Source of the DNA: Leucobacter viscericola
Lineage (GTDB): Bacteria; Actinomycetota; Actinomycetes; Actinomycetales; Microbacteriaceae
Direction: 5' to 3'
Assembly (NCBI RefSeq): GCF_011299575.1
Contig: NZ_CP049863.1
Coordinates: 2,852,001-2,916,000 of the forward strand
DNA: 64,000 bases
Shown here: piece by piece, positions 18,191-26,691 of the stretch
Numbering within the stretch: the stretch's first letter is position 1
Layout: each line of letters opens with the position of its first letter
Made by a program: the position numbers and the translations under genes
Notes under the pieces: model-generated
What the model saw: only the letters and a program-made list of their open reading frames with translations
What the model was told of the DNA's origin: nothing
Database searches by the model: none

Positions 18191-18542
18191 TCCCTTCTAC
18201 AAAGAGATTGCTTGGATGTATGAGTCTAAGCTCTCGACGGGATACAAAGAAGCGGCAGGCAAGCCAAGCTATCGCCCGAATGCGGGTCTGACCCGTGAAG
18301 CGATGGCGGCGTTCATCTACCGTCTTGAAGCCCCTCAGAACTACAAGGCCCCGGCCGTGTCGCCAATGGCTGACATGAAACCAGGGATGAAGTTCTACAA
18401 GGAGATTTCGTGGATGTATTCCGTGAAGTTGACGACGGGTAACACGACCGAACGAGGCAAGGAATACCTTCCGAAAGATGAGTTGTCGCGTCAAGCGATG
18501 GCGGCGTTCATCCACCGCCTCGTGACGAGCTACCGGGCTTAA
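18027..18542 (+). CDS. SLH-like C-terminal modules of the giant surface protein (frameshifted remainder)
   Basis: This frame holds the remainder of the first SLH-like module and two complete ones (F-V-D-V-N-P-G-D-P-F-Y-K-E-I and M-A-D-M-K-P-G-M-K-F-Y-K-E-I), ending AAFIHRLVTSYRA. It directly continues the preceding gene once one base is removed near 18019-18023. In the homologous protein encoded at 2635-5838 the same place reads W-M-Y-C-M-K-Y. The ATG at 18027 is an internal methionine of that module, so I do not believe in an independent gene. Confidence 0.8.
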   Translation: MKYSTGWKQAAGKPLYKPSDGLQRAAMAAFIFRMEDPKGYVAPKVSPFVDVNPGDPFYKEIAWMYESKLSTGYKEAAGKPSYRPNAGLTREAMAAFIYRLEAPQNYKAPAVSPMADMKPGMKFYKEISWMYSVKLTTGNTTERGKEYLPKDELSRQAMAAFIHRLVTSYRA

Positions 18543-18570
18543 CAAGCAGCCAGTAGCTGAGACAGAAACG

Positions 18571-18633
18571 AATGATCGTATATGCCGGGGTGTGGTTCGG
18601 AAGAACCAAATGGCCCCGGCATATACGATCATT
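18571..18633. terminator. Long-arm hairpin after the third giant surface gene
   Basis: Perfect 20-bp arms, AATGATCGTATATGCCGGGG (18571-18590) and its complement (18614-18633), enclose an inner stem GGTTC (18594-18598) and GAACC (18603-18607). It begins 28 bp after the stop. The following CTTCGTTTG gives only a weak T-rich tail. Confidence 0.9.
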
Positions 18634-18743
18634 CTTCGTTTGTAGCTGGATGAAATCCAGTCGAAAGTCTTCGCCGGAAGGGGTCGGCTAATGCGAGCCT
18701 AACCTTGCTTGCGAGGGCGTGATCTGGCGAGGATGATGAAGGC

Positions 18744-19484
18744 ATGACTAGCGAACGTAGCGACATTGAAGCCGCGATTCATCACCTGCACGAGGCCCAC
18801 ACCGACGAAAAGGTAGGGCAGCGCCTGAACTGGCTTCGTGCCGGTGTGCTTGGTGCAAACGACGGCATCGTGTCGGTTGCGGGTGTCGTTGTTGGTGTTG
18901 CCGCGGCGACACCGGGTAACGTTGTCGCGATCATGACGGCGGGTGTTGCTGCTCTGGTTGCGGGCGCCTTCTCGATGGCTGGCGGTGAGTACGTTTCGGT
19001 GAGCACACAGCGCGATACCGAGAAAGCGCTCATCGCGAAAGAAGTCCAGGAGCTCAGCGAGCAGCCCGCTGCCGAGTTGGCTGAGCTGACAGGGCTGTAC
19101 CGCAAGCGGGGGCTCTCCGCGAAGCTCGCGCGTCAGGTCGCGGAGGAACTCACCGCGCACGATGCACTCGCCGCCCACGCCGAGGTTGAACTGGGCATTG
19201 ACCCTGAAGAGCTGACGAGCCCGTGGCTTGCAGCACTCTCCTCCTTTGTCGCCTTCACCATTGGTGCCCTCATACCTCTGATTCTGGCGATGGTGTCTGG
19301 CGACCACACAATCCTGGTCGCGGCTGGGGCGGTGGTGCTCGGTCTGTTCTTGACGGGGTGGATCAGCGCCAGTCTCGGAAGGGCGCCGCTGCTTCCCGCG
19401 ATCCTGCGGAACGTGCTGATGGGATCTGCGACGATGGTGGCGACGTATCTCATTGGCCTGTTGTTCGGCGTCGCGATCGGGTAG
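18744..19484 (+). CDS. VIT1/CCC1 family iron/manganese transporter
   Basis: This 246-residue membrane protein of the VIT family moves Fe2+ or Mn2+ across the membrane. Family features are the first helix WLRAGVLGANDGIVSVAGVV and the second helix ending AGAFSMAGGEYVSVSTQRD. A cytoplasmic helical insert rich in Glu follows (about residues 90-155), which in relatives binds metal. Three further hydrophobic segments come last (for example AALSSFVAFTIGALIPLI). GAAGG lies just before the ATG. It follows a strong hairpin, so it is a separate transcription unit. Confidence 0.9.
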   Translation: MTSERSDIEAAIHHLHEAHTDEKVGQRLNWLRAGVLGANDGIVSVAGVVVGVAAATPGNVVAIMTAGVAALVAGAFSMAGGEYVSVSTQRDTEKALIAKEVQELSEQPAAELAELTGLYRKRGLSAKLARQVAEELTAHDALAAHAEVELGIDPEELTSPWLAALSSFVAFTIGALIPLILAMVSGDHTILVAAGAVVLGLFLTGWISASLGRAPLLPAILRNVLMGSATMVATYLIGLLFGVAIG

Positions 19485-19559
19485 TCCGTCTCTCGGAGAC
19501 GGAACGAGTTCTGCGCCCACCGAGCTTTTTCCGATCCCAACGATGTAATGTGGAGCCTT

Positions 19560-20471
19560 GTGCTGACTGAGCTGGAACAATACTCGACGATCCTTCTTTA
19601 CTCGGCGATGGTCGTGTACGCGATCGCCTTTGTGTTTTACGCCGTTGACCTCGCGAATCGCAGTGGTGACGCAGACATTGTGCAGACGGCCACGCCCGCG
19701 AAACAGCCGCGATCCCGCAGTCTGAGGATCGGCTTCTCACTCACGGTGCTCGGGTTCATTCTGCAGCTGGGTGCGACGATTCTGCGTGGTATCGGTGCCG
19801 AGCGCGTGCCGTGGGCCAACATGTACGAGTTTGCGCTCACCGCCACCTGCGCGATCGTCTTCATCTTTTTGCTGGTGCAGTTCTTCGTTGACCTGAGGTT
19901 CCTCGGTGCGCTTGTCACCGGCATGACCGTGCTGTTCCTGGGTGTCAGCAAGGTGAATTTCTACGTCGAGATCGTGCCGCTGCCGCCGGCCCTCGACTCC
20001 TACTGGCTGGTCATTCACATTCTTGTTGCCGTGTTGGCGGTCGGGTTCTTGACGCTCTCGTTTGGTCTCTCGGTGCTGCAGCTCATGCAAACCCGTCGCG
20101 AGGCTCAAATCGCGGCCAAGGAGCCCGTCAAGGGGCTCCGCTTCTTGACGAGCCTGCCCACGGCGGTGCGCCTCGAAGACCTGTCTTACCGCGTGGCCAT
20201 TATCGGCTTTGTGTTCTGGACGTTCACGCTGATCGCGGGATCGATCTGGGCCGAGTCAGCGTGGAGCCGCTACTGGGGTTGGGACACCAAGGAGGTCTGG
20301 ACCTTCGTTATCTGGGTGCTCTACGCCGGATTCATTCATGCCCGTGCAACACGTGGCTGGCGCGGTACCCGCTCGGCCTGGTTGTCGATCATCGCCTACA
20401 CCGCGGTTATCTTTAACTTCACGATTGTGAACGTCTTCTTTAAGGGACTGCACGCGTACTCGGGTCTGTAG
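19560..20471 (+). CDS. ccsB: Cytochrome c biogenesis protein CcsB (ResC-type)
   Basis: This integral membrane protein of about 303 residues belongs to the system II cytochrome c maturation machinery, which carries haem to the outside and attaches it to apocytochrome with ResB. The haem-handling tryptophan-rich motif is seen as SRYWGWDTKEVWTF near residue 240, and several transmembrane helices flank it. GTG at 19560 has TGGAG just upstream; the in-frame ATG at 19548 lacks a ribosome binding site but is possible. No resB/ccsA partner is next to it here, which is unusual because the set is normally clustered. Confidence 0.85.
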   Translation: MLTELEQYSTILLYSAMVVYAIAFVFYAVDLANRSGDADIVQTATPAKQPRSRSLRIGFSLTVLGFILQLGATILRGIGAERVPWANMYEFALTATCAIVFIFLLVQFFVDLRFLGALVTGMTVLFLGVSKVNFYVEIVPLPPALDSYWLVIHILVAVLAVGFLTLSFGLSVLQLMQTRREAQIAAKEPVKGLRFLTSLPTAVRLEDLSYRVAIIGFVFWTFTLIAGSIWAESAWSRYWGWDTKEVWTFVIWVLYAGFIHARATRGWRGTRSAWLSIIAYTAVIFNFTIVNVFFKGLHAYSGL

Positions 20472-20484
20472 CCCGGAGCAGATA

Positions 20485-20547
20485 CGACAAGAGCGCAGTT
20501 TCGCATCAATCCCTAAGGGGGAAGATACGAAACTGCGCTCTTGTCGT
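20485..20547. terminator. Bidirectional long-arm hairpin between convergent ccsB and ppk2
   Basis: Perfect 20-bp arms, ACGACAAGAGCGCAGTTTCG (20485-20504) and its complement (20528-20547), enclose a 23-nt loop. It lies 13 bp after the ccsB stop and 22 bp from the ppk2 stop, so it can serve both convergent genes. Confidence 0.9.
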
Positions 20548-20569
20548 TTAGTGCGGAGAACGCGGAGAA

Positions 20570-21526
20570 CTAGCCCTTGACGACCGGGAATGTGCCGGTC
20601 GCGGTCTCGCCGTCATCGTAGATTTCAGAGGGCGGGCCGATCAGCTTCGGGTCGGGTGTGCCGACGACCGAGTGATCCTTGTCCGGGTAATCGAAGCGTG
20701 AGAGCACCCAGCGCATTGCCTCGAGGCGCGCACGCTTCTTGTCGTTCGACTTGACCACGGTCCACGGTGCGTGCGGAGTGTCGGTGTAGAAGAACATGGC
20801 CTCTTTGGCGGCCGTGTAATCGTCCCACATGTTGACGCTCGCGAGGTCGGTGGGAGAGAGCTTCCACTGCTTCACGCGATCCTGTGAGCGCGAAACGAAG
20901 CGCTCGTGCTGCTCCGCCTTGCCCACGGAGAACCAGAACTTCATGAGGTGAATGCCAGAGTTGGTGAGCATGCGCTCAAACTCGGGAGCTGAACGGGTGA
21001 ACTCGAGGTACTGCTGCGGCGTGCAGTAGCCCATGACGCGCTCAACACCGGCGCGGTTGTACCAGGAGCGGTCAAACATGACGATCTCGCCAGCGGCGGG
21101 GAGGTGTGCCGAGTAACGCTGGAAGAACCACTGGGTCTGCTCGCGCTCGGTCGGAATCTCGAGTGCAACAACGCGTGCACCACGGGGGTTCATGTGCTCG
21201 GTGAAGCGCTTGATCGCGCCACCCTTGCCCGCTGCGTCGCGGCCCTCAAACAGAATCACGATCCGCTCGCCCGACTCCTTGACCCAGGCCTGCAGTTTCA
21301 GCAGCTCGATCTGCAGCTTGCGCTTCTGCTTCTCGTAATCCTTACGAGAGATTTTGGTGTCGTAGGGGTAGCCCTGTCGCCAGGGCGCATCCTTGCCGTT
21401 ATCTTCTTTGGCGTCTTCGCCGAGCAGCTCACTAATCTCGTCGATTTCAGGAGTGACGTCGACCTGTCCGGGCGTCGCCATGTCGAAGTTGTCAGCCTTC
21501 TGAGCAGTGGTTGGTTCGTGTTCCAT
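20570..21526 (-). CDS. ppk2: Polyphosphate kinase 2 (PPK2 family)
   Basis: This 318-residue protein is a PPK2 that transfers phosphate between polyphosphate and nucleotides. Walker A reads EGRDAAGKGGAIKRFTEHM, Walker B and lid read MFDRSWYNRAGVERVMG, and the family motif FSVGKAEQHERF follows. One catalytic domain is present, as in single-domain class I enzymes. The ATG at 21526 is preceded by AAGGA; an upstream GTG-type start at 21565 is less likely. The direction of reaction (NDP or NTP formation) cannot be read from the sequence. Confidence 0.92.
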   Translation of the reverse strand: MEHEPTTAQKADNFDMATPGQVDVTPEIDEISELLGEDAKEDNGKDAPWRQGYPYDTKISRKDYEKQKRKLQIELLKLQAWVKESGERIVILFEGRDAAGKGGAIKRFTEHMNPRGARVVALEIPTEREQTQWFFQRYSAHLPAAGEIVMFDRSWYNRAGVERVMGYCTPQQYLEFTRSAPEFERMLTNSGIHLMKFWFSVGKAEQHERFVSRSQDRVKQWKLSPTDLASVNMWDDYTAAKEAMFFYTDTPHAPWTVVKSNDKKRARLEAMRWVLSRFDYPDKDHSVVGTPDPKLIGPPSEIYDDGETATGTFPVVKG

Positions 21527-21647
21527 GGGTGTTCCTTCGTTGTGAGGACCGGCGCGATCACGCACACGCCACCTCTCAGTCTAAGGAATGTGGCGCGTTC
21601 TCACAGAATCGTCTGGCAGAATTCTCCAACTCACCATTCAGTGGGGA

Positions 21648-21956
21648 CTAGCGCACGAGTCGCGCGATGGCCGCCGAAACCTCTTCAAGCTTTTCGGTGG
21701 CCACCTGTCCGCCCTCGGCGGCGGCCGCGGTGACACAGTGGCTCAGGTGGTCGTCGAGGAGAGCAAGAGCGACCTGTTCCAGGGCTTTCGTCGCAGCAGA
21801 AACCTGGGTGAGAATGTCGATGCAGTACTTGTCTTCTTCGACCATGCGCTGCACTCCGCGAACCTGTCCCTCAGCGCGGCGCAAACGCTTGAGCACCTGG
21901 TCTTTGTGCTCGATATAGCCGTGCCCGGTGTGTTCGTTTTCGATCGTGTCTGCCAT
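21648..21956 (-). CDS. CsoR/RcnR family metal-sensing repressor
   Basis: This 102-residue all-helical repressor has the Cu(I)-binding fingerprint Cys45, His70 and Cys74 (YCIDIL and DDHLSHC), which indicates a copper-sensing CsoR type. The N-terminal family signature is KRLRRAEGQVRGVQRMVEED. In relatives copper binding releases DNA upstream of copper exporters. No copZ/copA is adjacent here, and the nearest P-type ATPase (59.6 kb) is of another type. The target may therefore lie elsewhere. Confidence 0.88.
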   Translation of the reverse strand: MADTIENEHTGHGYIEHKDQVLKRLRRAEGQVRGVQRMVEEDKYCIDILTQVSAATKALEQVALALLDDHLSHCVTAAAAEGGQVATEKLEEVSAAIARLVR

Positions 21957-22001
21957 GCCCAGAACCCTACACGCGGTGGCGGTGAAACGCGTAGTCGTTC
22001 G

Positions 22002-22916
22002 CTAGTTCGGGCTTGGCCGCCGTCGGGATCGCAGCACTGTCGCGACGCCTCCGATGACGAGGATGAGTACCGCGGCCCAGATCATGATGTAGATGTACCA
22101 CTCGCCACCGGTGATGCGTTCACCGATGAGGATCGAAGCTACAACGAGCAACGCCGGTTCGAGGTAACTGAGCAGGCCGAACAGGCTCAGCGTCAGCAGC
22201 CGGGACGCCACCACGTACAGCACGAGCGCGATCCCGGTCCACACACCAAACAGGGGAGCGGACCACCACAGCGACGGGTTAGCCTCCATCGCGGTGCCCT
22301 GGGTGATTTCAATGGCGACCAGCACAAGCGCCGCCGGCGCGAGAACCAAGAACTCCCAGAACATGCCACCGAGGTGATTGGTTCCCAGTGCTCGCCGCAG
22401 CACAAAGTAGACGGGGTACCCGAGACACACCAGCAGGGTCTCCCACGAGATCCCGCCGACCCGGATGAGCTCAAACACCACTCCGGCGGCGGCAACTGCC
22501 GCGGCCAACCACTGCCACCAGCTGAGTTTGTCCTTGTAGAGGAACCGCCCGATTACAACAAGCACCAGCGGCAGCAAGAAGTAGCCGAGAGCGACGTGCA
22601 GCCCCCGACCGTGCATGGGCGCCCAGGTGAAGACCCAGAGCTGGACCGCGATCAGGAGACCGCAGACGATACTGCCGAGCAACAGAAGCGGCTTGCGACG
22701 AATGCGGTGCGCGATCTCGGTGACGAGGTGCCACTGCCTCACGGCAACGAGGGCGAGCACGATGACCGGAATGGTCACCAGGTTACGTACACCCCAGATC
22801 GCCTCCGCCGGGGCAGGCGCAAGCATCGGCGTGACAAAATACACGCCCGCGAAGGCGACGGAAGAACCGACGGAAGCGAGCGTTCCGCGAGAACCTCGAC
22901 TGGGGGAGAGCGTCAC
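22002..22916 (-). CDS. EamA/RarD family transporter
   Basis: This 304-residue protein has about ten hydrophobic segments arranged as two EamA halves of the drug/metabolite transporter superfamily. The RarD-like traits include AEAIWGVRNLVTIPVIVLAL near the start and LTLSLFGLLSYLEPALL near residue 250. The substrate is unknown; relatives export or import amino acids and small metabolites. It begins at GTG and sits 3 bp after the GNAT gene on the same strand, so the two are co-transcribed. Confidence 0.82.
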   Translation of the reverse strand: MTLSPSRGSRGTLASVGSSVAFAGVYFVTPMLAPAPAEAIWGVRNLVTIPVIVLALVAVRQWHLVTEIAHRIRRKPLLLLGSIVCGLLIAVQLWVFTWAPMHGRGLHVALGYFLLPLVLVVIGRFLYKDKLSWWQWLAAAVAAAGVVFELIRVGGISWETLLVCLGYPVYFVLRRALGTNHLGGMFWEFLVLAPAALVLVAIEITQGTAMEANPSLWWSAPLFGVWTGIALVLYVVASRLLTLSLFGLLSYLEPALLVVASILIGERITGGEWYIYIMIWAAVLILVIGGVATVLRSRRRPSPN

Positions 22917-22919
22917 GCC

Positions 22920-23372
22920 TTACAGGTCAATTGCGCCGATAACCTCGCCATAGGGAGTTTCACCCACCGGCTTGAAGCCCATGAACAGAAAGAACTCCTC
23001 GGGGCCATCTTCGCCACGCTCCCACAGCACGGTGAGGCGGTCGACGCCCCGGCTGCGAGCCTCTTCGATCAGTGCGTTCACCGCGAAGGTACCGACACCC
23101 ATCCCCTGCGCTTCTGCGTCGACGTTAATGCGCCACAGCGCCGCACGGAACTCCTCTTGTGCCGCATCAGGATCGAAGTTGCCGTGAATGAACCCGACGA
23201 CGTGGTCGTTGTCGAGCACCACGCGCTGCCATGCGGTGTGGGCGGGGGTAACAGCCGCTGCTGCCGCGTAGGAGACAGGGGTGATGAACTGTTCCTGTCC
23301 CGGCTTCAGGCCCAGCGTATTGACGTGAATGATCGTCGCGGCCGAGAGTTCTTCGAGTCTAAGTTGGCTCAT
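22920..23372 (-). CDS. GNAT family N-acetyltransferase
   Basis: This 150-residue protein carries one GNAT domain. The acetyl-CoA-binding loop is visible as EAQGMGVGTFAVNALIEEA near residue 95, and the closing strand reads EEFFLFMGFKPVG. The acceptor is unknown. It lies directly upstream of the EamA-type permease with a 3-bp gap, which might mean that one small molecule is both acetylated and transported. Confidence 0.82.
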   Translation of the reverse strand: MSQLRLEELSAATIIHVNTLGLKPGQEQFITPVSYAAAAAVTPAHTAWQRVVLDNDHVVGFIHGNFDPDAAQEEFRAALWRINVDAEAQGMGVGTFAVNALIEEARSRGVDRLTVLWERGEDGPEEFFLFMGFKPVGETPYGEVIGAIDL

Positions 23373-23441
23373 GGTTCCAGGCTAGCGTGTGCGGGCGGAA
23401 CCGCAAGCACGGGTTTCTGCGAAGAGGCTTAAATTTGCTGA

Positions 23442-24350
23442 CTAGGACTGATACGAGAGCGCAGCACCCACTGCAGCTGCCGAAGAATCTTCGGGCAGGA
23501 TCCGGATCCGCGAGTTGATTTCTAGGCTCGCTAGGAACGGGGAAACGGCGGCACTCCGGTCAAGGTTTTCACGGATCCCGCTGATCAGAGGTTCGCCGAG
23601 CAGGCGAAGCCCACCTCCGATTACAAGCGAGTGCGGATCGAGCGTGAGTACCAGCAACCGAACAGCGGTCGCGGCTCCCGCAATGAGCTGCTCAAGGGCG
23701 TGCGTCGCTTCCGGGTCGCCAGCTGCAACAGCGGTCATGAGTAGGTGGCCGCTCGCGTCCGGGCGCCAGAACGATGTCAGTGCCGAACCACTCGCCACCG
23801 TTTCGAGGCAACCCTTCTGCCCGCACGGGCACTGCCGCAGCAGCGGATCGATCGCGAGGTGCCCGATCTCACCGGTGATGCCGTGGGCTCCACGGACGGG
23901 CAGCCCGTCGATGACGCACCCCGCGGCAAGACCCGTACCGAGGTTGAGGTAGGCGGTGGTTCCCTCCAAGTGCATGAGGTGGGCAGCGCCAATCGCTGCG
24001 GCGGTCACATCGTTGTCAATCGAGACGGGAATGCCGAGTCGCTCTTGCAAGAGCGGTCCAAGCGCAAGGCTGTCGATACCGATGTTGTAGGCGTGCTGCA
24101 CCATACCGAGCTCGTGGTCGATCTGGCCTGGGATCCCGATGCCAAGGGACGTGAACTCGGCGCGATCACGCCCGCTCCGCTCCGTCAGGCCCGCAACCGC
24201 GCGCTCGACGGTGTCGAGTAGGCCCTGAGTGCCCTTGAGTGTTGGCAACTGGATCTCGGCCTCAACCTGCCCCGCAGGGTCGAGCGCCAGGGCCACGGTA
24301 GATGTACCGCCAATGTCCATGCCGATGTGGGCTTGGTGTGATTCGGTCAT
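23442..24350 (-). CDS. ROK family sugar kinase, likely amino-sugar kinase
   Basis: This 302-residue ROK protein has the phosphate-binding start MDIGGTSTVAL and the zinc motif CPCGQKGC preceded by GEIGHLAID. No HTH is present, so it is a kinase rather than a regulator. Its ATG overlaps the GH3 stop by 4 bp, placing it last in the sugar-uptake operon. The context (NagZ-type hydrolase, nagA, nagB) suggests that it phosphorylates GlcNAc, or possibly MurNAc, after uptake and hydrolysis. Glucokinase is the alternative. Confidence 0.85.
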   Translation of the reverse strand: MTESHQAHIGMDIGGTSTVALALDPAGQVEAEIQLPTLKGTQGLLDTVERAVAGLTERSGRDRAEFTSLGIGIPGQIDHELGMVQHAYNIGIDSLALGPLLQERLGIPVSIDNDVTAAAIGAAHLMHLEGTTAYLNLGTGLAAGCVIDGLPVRGAHGITGEIGHLAIDPLLRQCPCGQKGCLETVASGSALTSFWRPDASGHLLMTAVAAGDPEATHALEQLIAGAATAVRLLVLTLDPHSLVIGGGLRLLGEPLISGIRENLDRSAAVSPFLASLEINSRIRILPEDSSAAAVGAALSYQS

Positions 24351-25870
24351 GCGGGTGAGTCCTCGATCAGGCTGAGTAGTGCAGAGCCGACGAGTCGTGT
24401 AGCTCCGTAACAGGCAAGATCAGCGTACCCCGGCGCGCTGGCAGGCCACCCGGTTTCTACGGCCAGTACGGAAATTTTTGAGGCGCGCAGCGCGTCGATG
24501 CCCTCGCGAGCGAACGCGTGGCGATGCAGATCGCGGCCGATGACGATGACACCTTTACTGTCGGCTGCCGACACAGGCCACGGCAGCGGGCTGTGATCGT
24601 CAACCGTGAACTGGTCGCGCCGCAAAAAGCGCTCCACCGCGGTCGCCGTCGGGGCCAGCGGATCTTCAACCGCCGCGAATGGGCCCCAGGGCACGCGGCC
24701 AACGGCCATGTTTGCTTCGGTCTCAACTCGGATCACTGCTGCTTCTGGATGCGCGGCGATCCAGGCACGTGCGACGGCAACCCCCGAAAAACTCTCCGCG
24801 ACCCTCGTCAGTTCCAGCTCCGAAATTTCTTGCTGAGCAGCCTCGGCAAGTGCCGCCGCAGAGGGTGTTACCGCGCTCGCCGCTGCAAGTTCTCGCACGC
24901 GCTCCTGCGCTTCTTGCACCCGACTTGCGGCGAGCCGGCCGCTTGAGATCGCTTCAATAACGTGGTCCTCAATTTCGCGCAGCTGATCCGGTGTCGTGTG
25001 CGCCCCGAGGCACAGCAGATCGCAGCCCGCCCGCAGCGCTCGCACCGCCGCCTCGGGAATCCCAATCTCGCCGCTCGCGCCGCGCATGTCGAGGGCATCG
25101 GAAACGATCACCCCGGTGAACCCGAGCTGTTCGCGCAGCAATCCCTGCAGAATCTTTCGGCTCAGTGTCGCCGGGTTTACCGAGTCCAATTGGGGGAGCA
25201 AGATGTGGGAGGTCATGATCGCAGGGGCCCCGGCGGCGACTGCCGCCCGGAACGGCGGCAGGTCACGCTCTTCGAGCACAGAGAGGGGAACGTCAACCAC
25301 TGGAAGGGCAAGGTGCGAGTCCTGTGTCGTGTCACCGTGGCCGGGAAAATGCTTGGGGCAGGCCTGCGCCCCCGTTTGCTGGAGCCCCCGCACCCACGCG
25401 GCGGTGTGCTGTGAGGCGAGTTCGGGATCCGCGCCAAAACTCCGGGTGCCAATGACCGGGTTTTCCGGGTTGCTGTTGACGTCGGCATCGGGGGCGAGCG
25501 CGAGGTTGAAGCCGGCCCCCAATATGTCGCGGCCAACACGGGCGCCAATCTCGGCTGTGTAGTCAAGATCGTTCATTCTGCCGAGTACGGCGGCGCCCGG
25601 GTAGGGCGAGCCCGTGAGGTAGTGCAGTCGGGTGACCTCACCGCCCTCCTCGTCGATGGCGAGGATTGCCCCCGGTGCTGCGTCGCGAAGAGCATTGCCG
25701 AGGGCGCGCAGTTGTGCAGCGTCGGCCACATTTTCGCCGTACACGCAGGTTGATTGCAGGCCATCGTTCAGTGCCTCGGTCAGCCACGCTGGCGGAGTGA
25801 ACCCGGCGAATCCAGGCATGAGCGTTCCGCGGATCGTGCGCCGCAGTGCTTCCGTGTGCACGTCGGTCAC
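24347..25870 (-). CDS. nagZ: Glycoside hydrolase family 3, NagZ-type beta-N-acetylglucosaminidase
   Basis: This 507-residue GH3 enzyme has no signal peptide, so it is cytoplasmic. The NagZ signature KHFPGHGDTTQDSHLALP carries the Asp-His acid/base pair on a mobile loop, and the nucleophile aspartate is in GVIVSDALDMRG. Residues beyond about 340 form an extra C-terminal alpha/beta domain. It releases GlcNAc from GlcNAc-containing disaccharides or muropeptides. Start is GTG, overlapping the permease stop by 4 bp. The operon context supports imported amino-sugar oligosaccharides as substrates. Confidence 0.88.
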   Translation of the reverse strand: MTDVHTEALRRTIRGTLMPGFAGFTPPAWLTEALNDGLQSTCVYGENVADAAQLRALGNALRDAAPGAILAIDEEGGEVTRLHYLTGSPYPGAAVLGRMNDLDYTAEIGARVGRDILGAGFNLALAPDADVNSNPENPVIGTRSFGADPELASQHTAAWVRGLQQTGAQACPKHFPGHGDTTQDSHLALPVVDVPLSVLEERDLPPFRAAVAAGAPAIMTSHILLPQLDSVNPATLSRKILQGLLREQLGFTGVIVSDALDMRGASGEIGIPEAAVRALRAGCDLLCLGAHTTPDQLREIEDHVIEAISSGRLAASRVQEAQERVRELAAASAVTPSAAALAEAAQQEISELELTRVAESFSGVAVARAWIAAHPEAAVIRVETEANMAVGRVPWGPFAAVEDPLAPTATAVERFLRRDQFTVDDHSPLPWPVSAADSKGVIVIGRDLHRHAFAREGIDALRASKISVLAVETGWPASAPGYADLACYGATRLVGSALLSLIEDSPA

Positions 25871-26691
25871 CCCTTCACCGCCCCGCTCACAAGGCCGCTC
25901 GTCATGCGACCCTGCACGAACAGGAAGAAGATGATGACTGGAACTGCGACAAGCGTCGAGGCCGCCATAACCTCACCCCAGTCGATCGCGCGCGAGGACG
26001 ACTGCTGAATGAACCCGCGCAGCCACAGCGGAAGCGTCTGGGTTTCGGTGTCTTGCAGGATGACGAGGGCGACGGTGAACTCGTTCCAGGCCTGCAAGAA
26101 CGCATAGACGCCACTTGCGACGAGACCCGGTGCGAGAAGCGGGAACGTGATCCGCAGGAAGGCCTGCGTGCGGCTGAGGCCGTCGACCATCGCTGCTTCT
26201 TCTAGATCGGCCGGCACACCCGCGACAAAACCGCGCAGCATCCAGATGGTGAACGGCACGACGGCCGCGATATAGATGATGCTCACACCGATAACCGAGT
26301 TGAGCAGGCCGAGCGATCCCATCAGCTTGTATTGCGCGATAAACATGCCCTCAGCGGGCAGCATCTGAATAAAGAGCACGGCCAGCACAAAGCTGCGGCG
26401 CCCCTTGAAACGGAAACGGCTGATGGCGAGGGCCGCCAAAAACGCAAAGATGAGGCAGCAAGCAACCGCGAGCCCGGCGACCGCGAGGCTGATCCCGAGA
26501 GCCTGGAAGAAGCTGCCGTCTTCGGTGACGGAAGCAAAGTTCTTGAGTGATCCGCCAATCGGAAGCAGCGTGGGGGTCGTCTGCTCCAGCACCACACTCG
26601 GGAGCAGCGAGGAGTTGAGCATCCAGTAGACCGGGAAGACCCAGACGATCGCGATCACAATCGCGAGTATGCCCAGAAGAGTGCGTTTCAT
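25867..26691 (-). CDS. Carbohydrate ABC transporter permease (MalG type)
   Basis: This 274-residue permease has six hydrophobic segments of the CUT1 family. The cytoplasmic EAA loop, which contacts the ATPase, reads EEAAMVDGLSRTQAFLRITF near residue 185. Its ATG overlaps the stop of the partner permease by one base, and the GTG of nagZ overlaps its own stop. With the lipoprotein and the second permease it forms the importer; the ATPase is encoded across the divergent promoter at 30462. Confidence 0.9.
   Translation of the reverse strand: MKRTLLGILAIVIAIVWVFPVYWMLNSSLLPSVVLEQTTPTLLPIGGSLKNFASVTEDGSFFQALGISLAVAGLAVACCLIFAFLAALAISRFRFKGRRSFVLAVLFIQMLPAEGMFIAQYKLMGSLGLLNSVIGVSIIYIAAVVPFTIWMLRGFVAGVPADLEEAAMVDGLSRTQAFLRITFPLLAPGLVASGVYAFLQAWNEFTVALVILQDTETQTLPLWLRGFIQQSSSRAIDWGEVMAASTLVAVPVIIFFLFVQGRMTSGLVSGAVKG

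Noticed and set aside
21588..23432. A 614-codon plus-strand open frame
   Set aside because: It runs antisense across the CsoR, RarD-like and GNAT genes and has the low-complexity Arg/His/Gln composition of a shadow frame.
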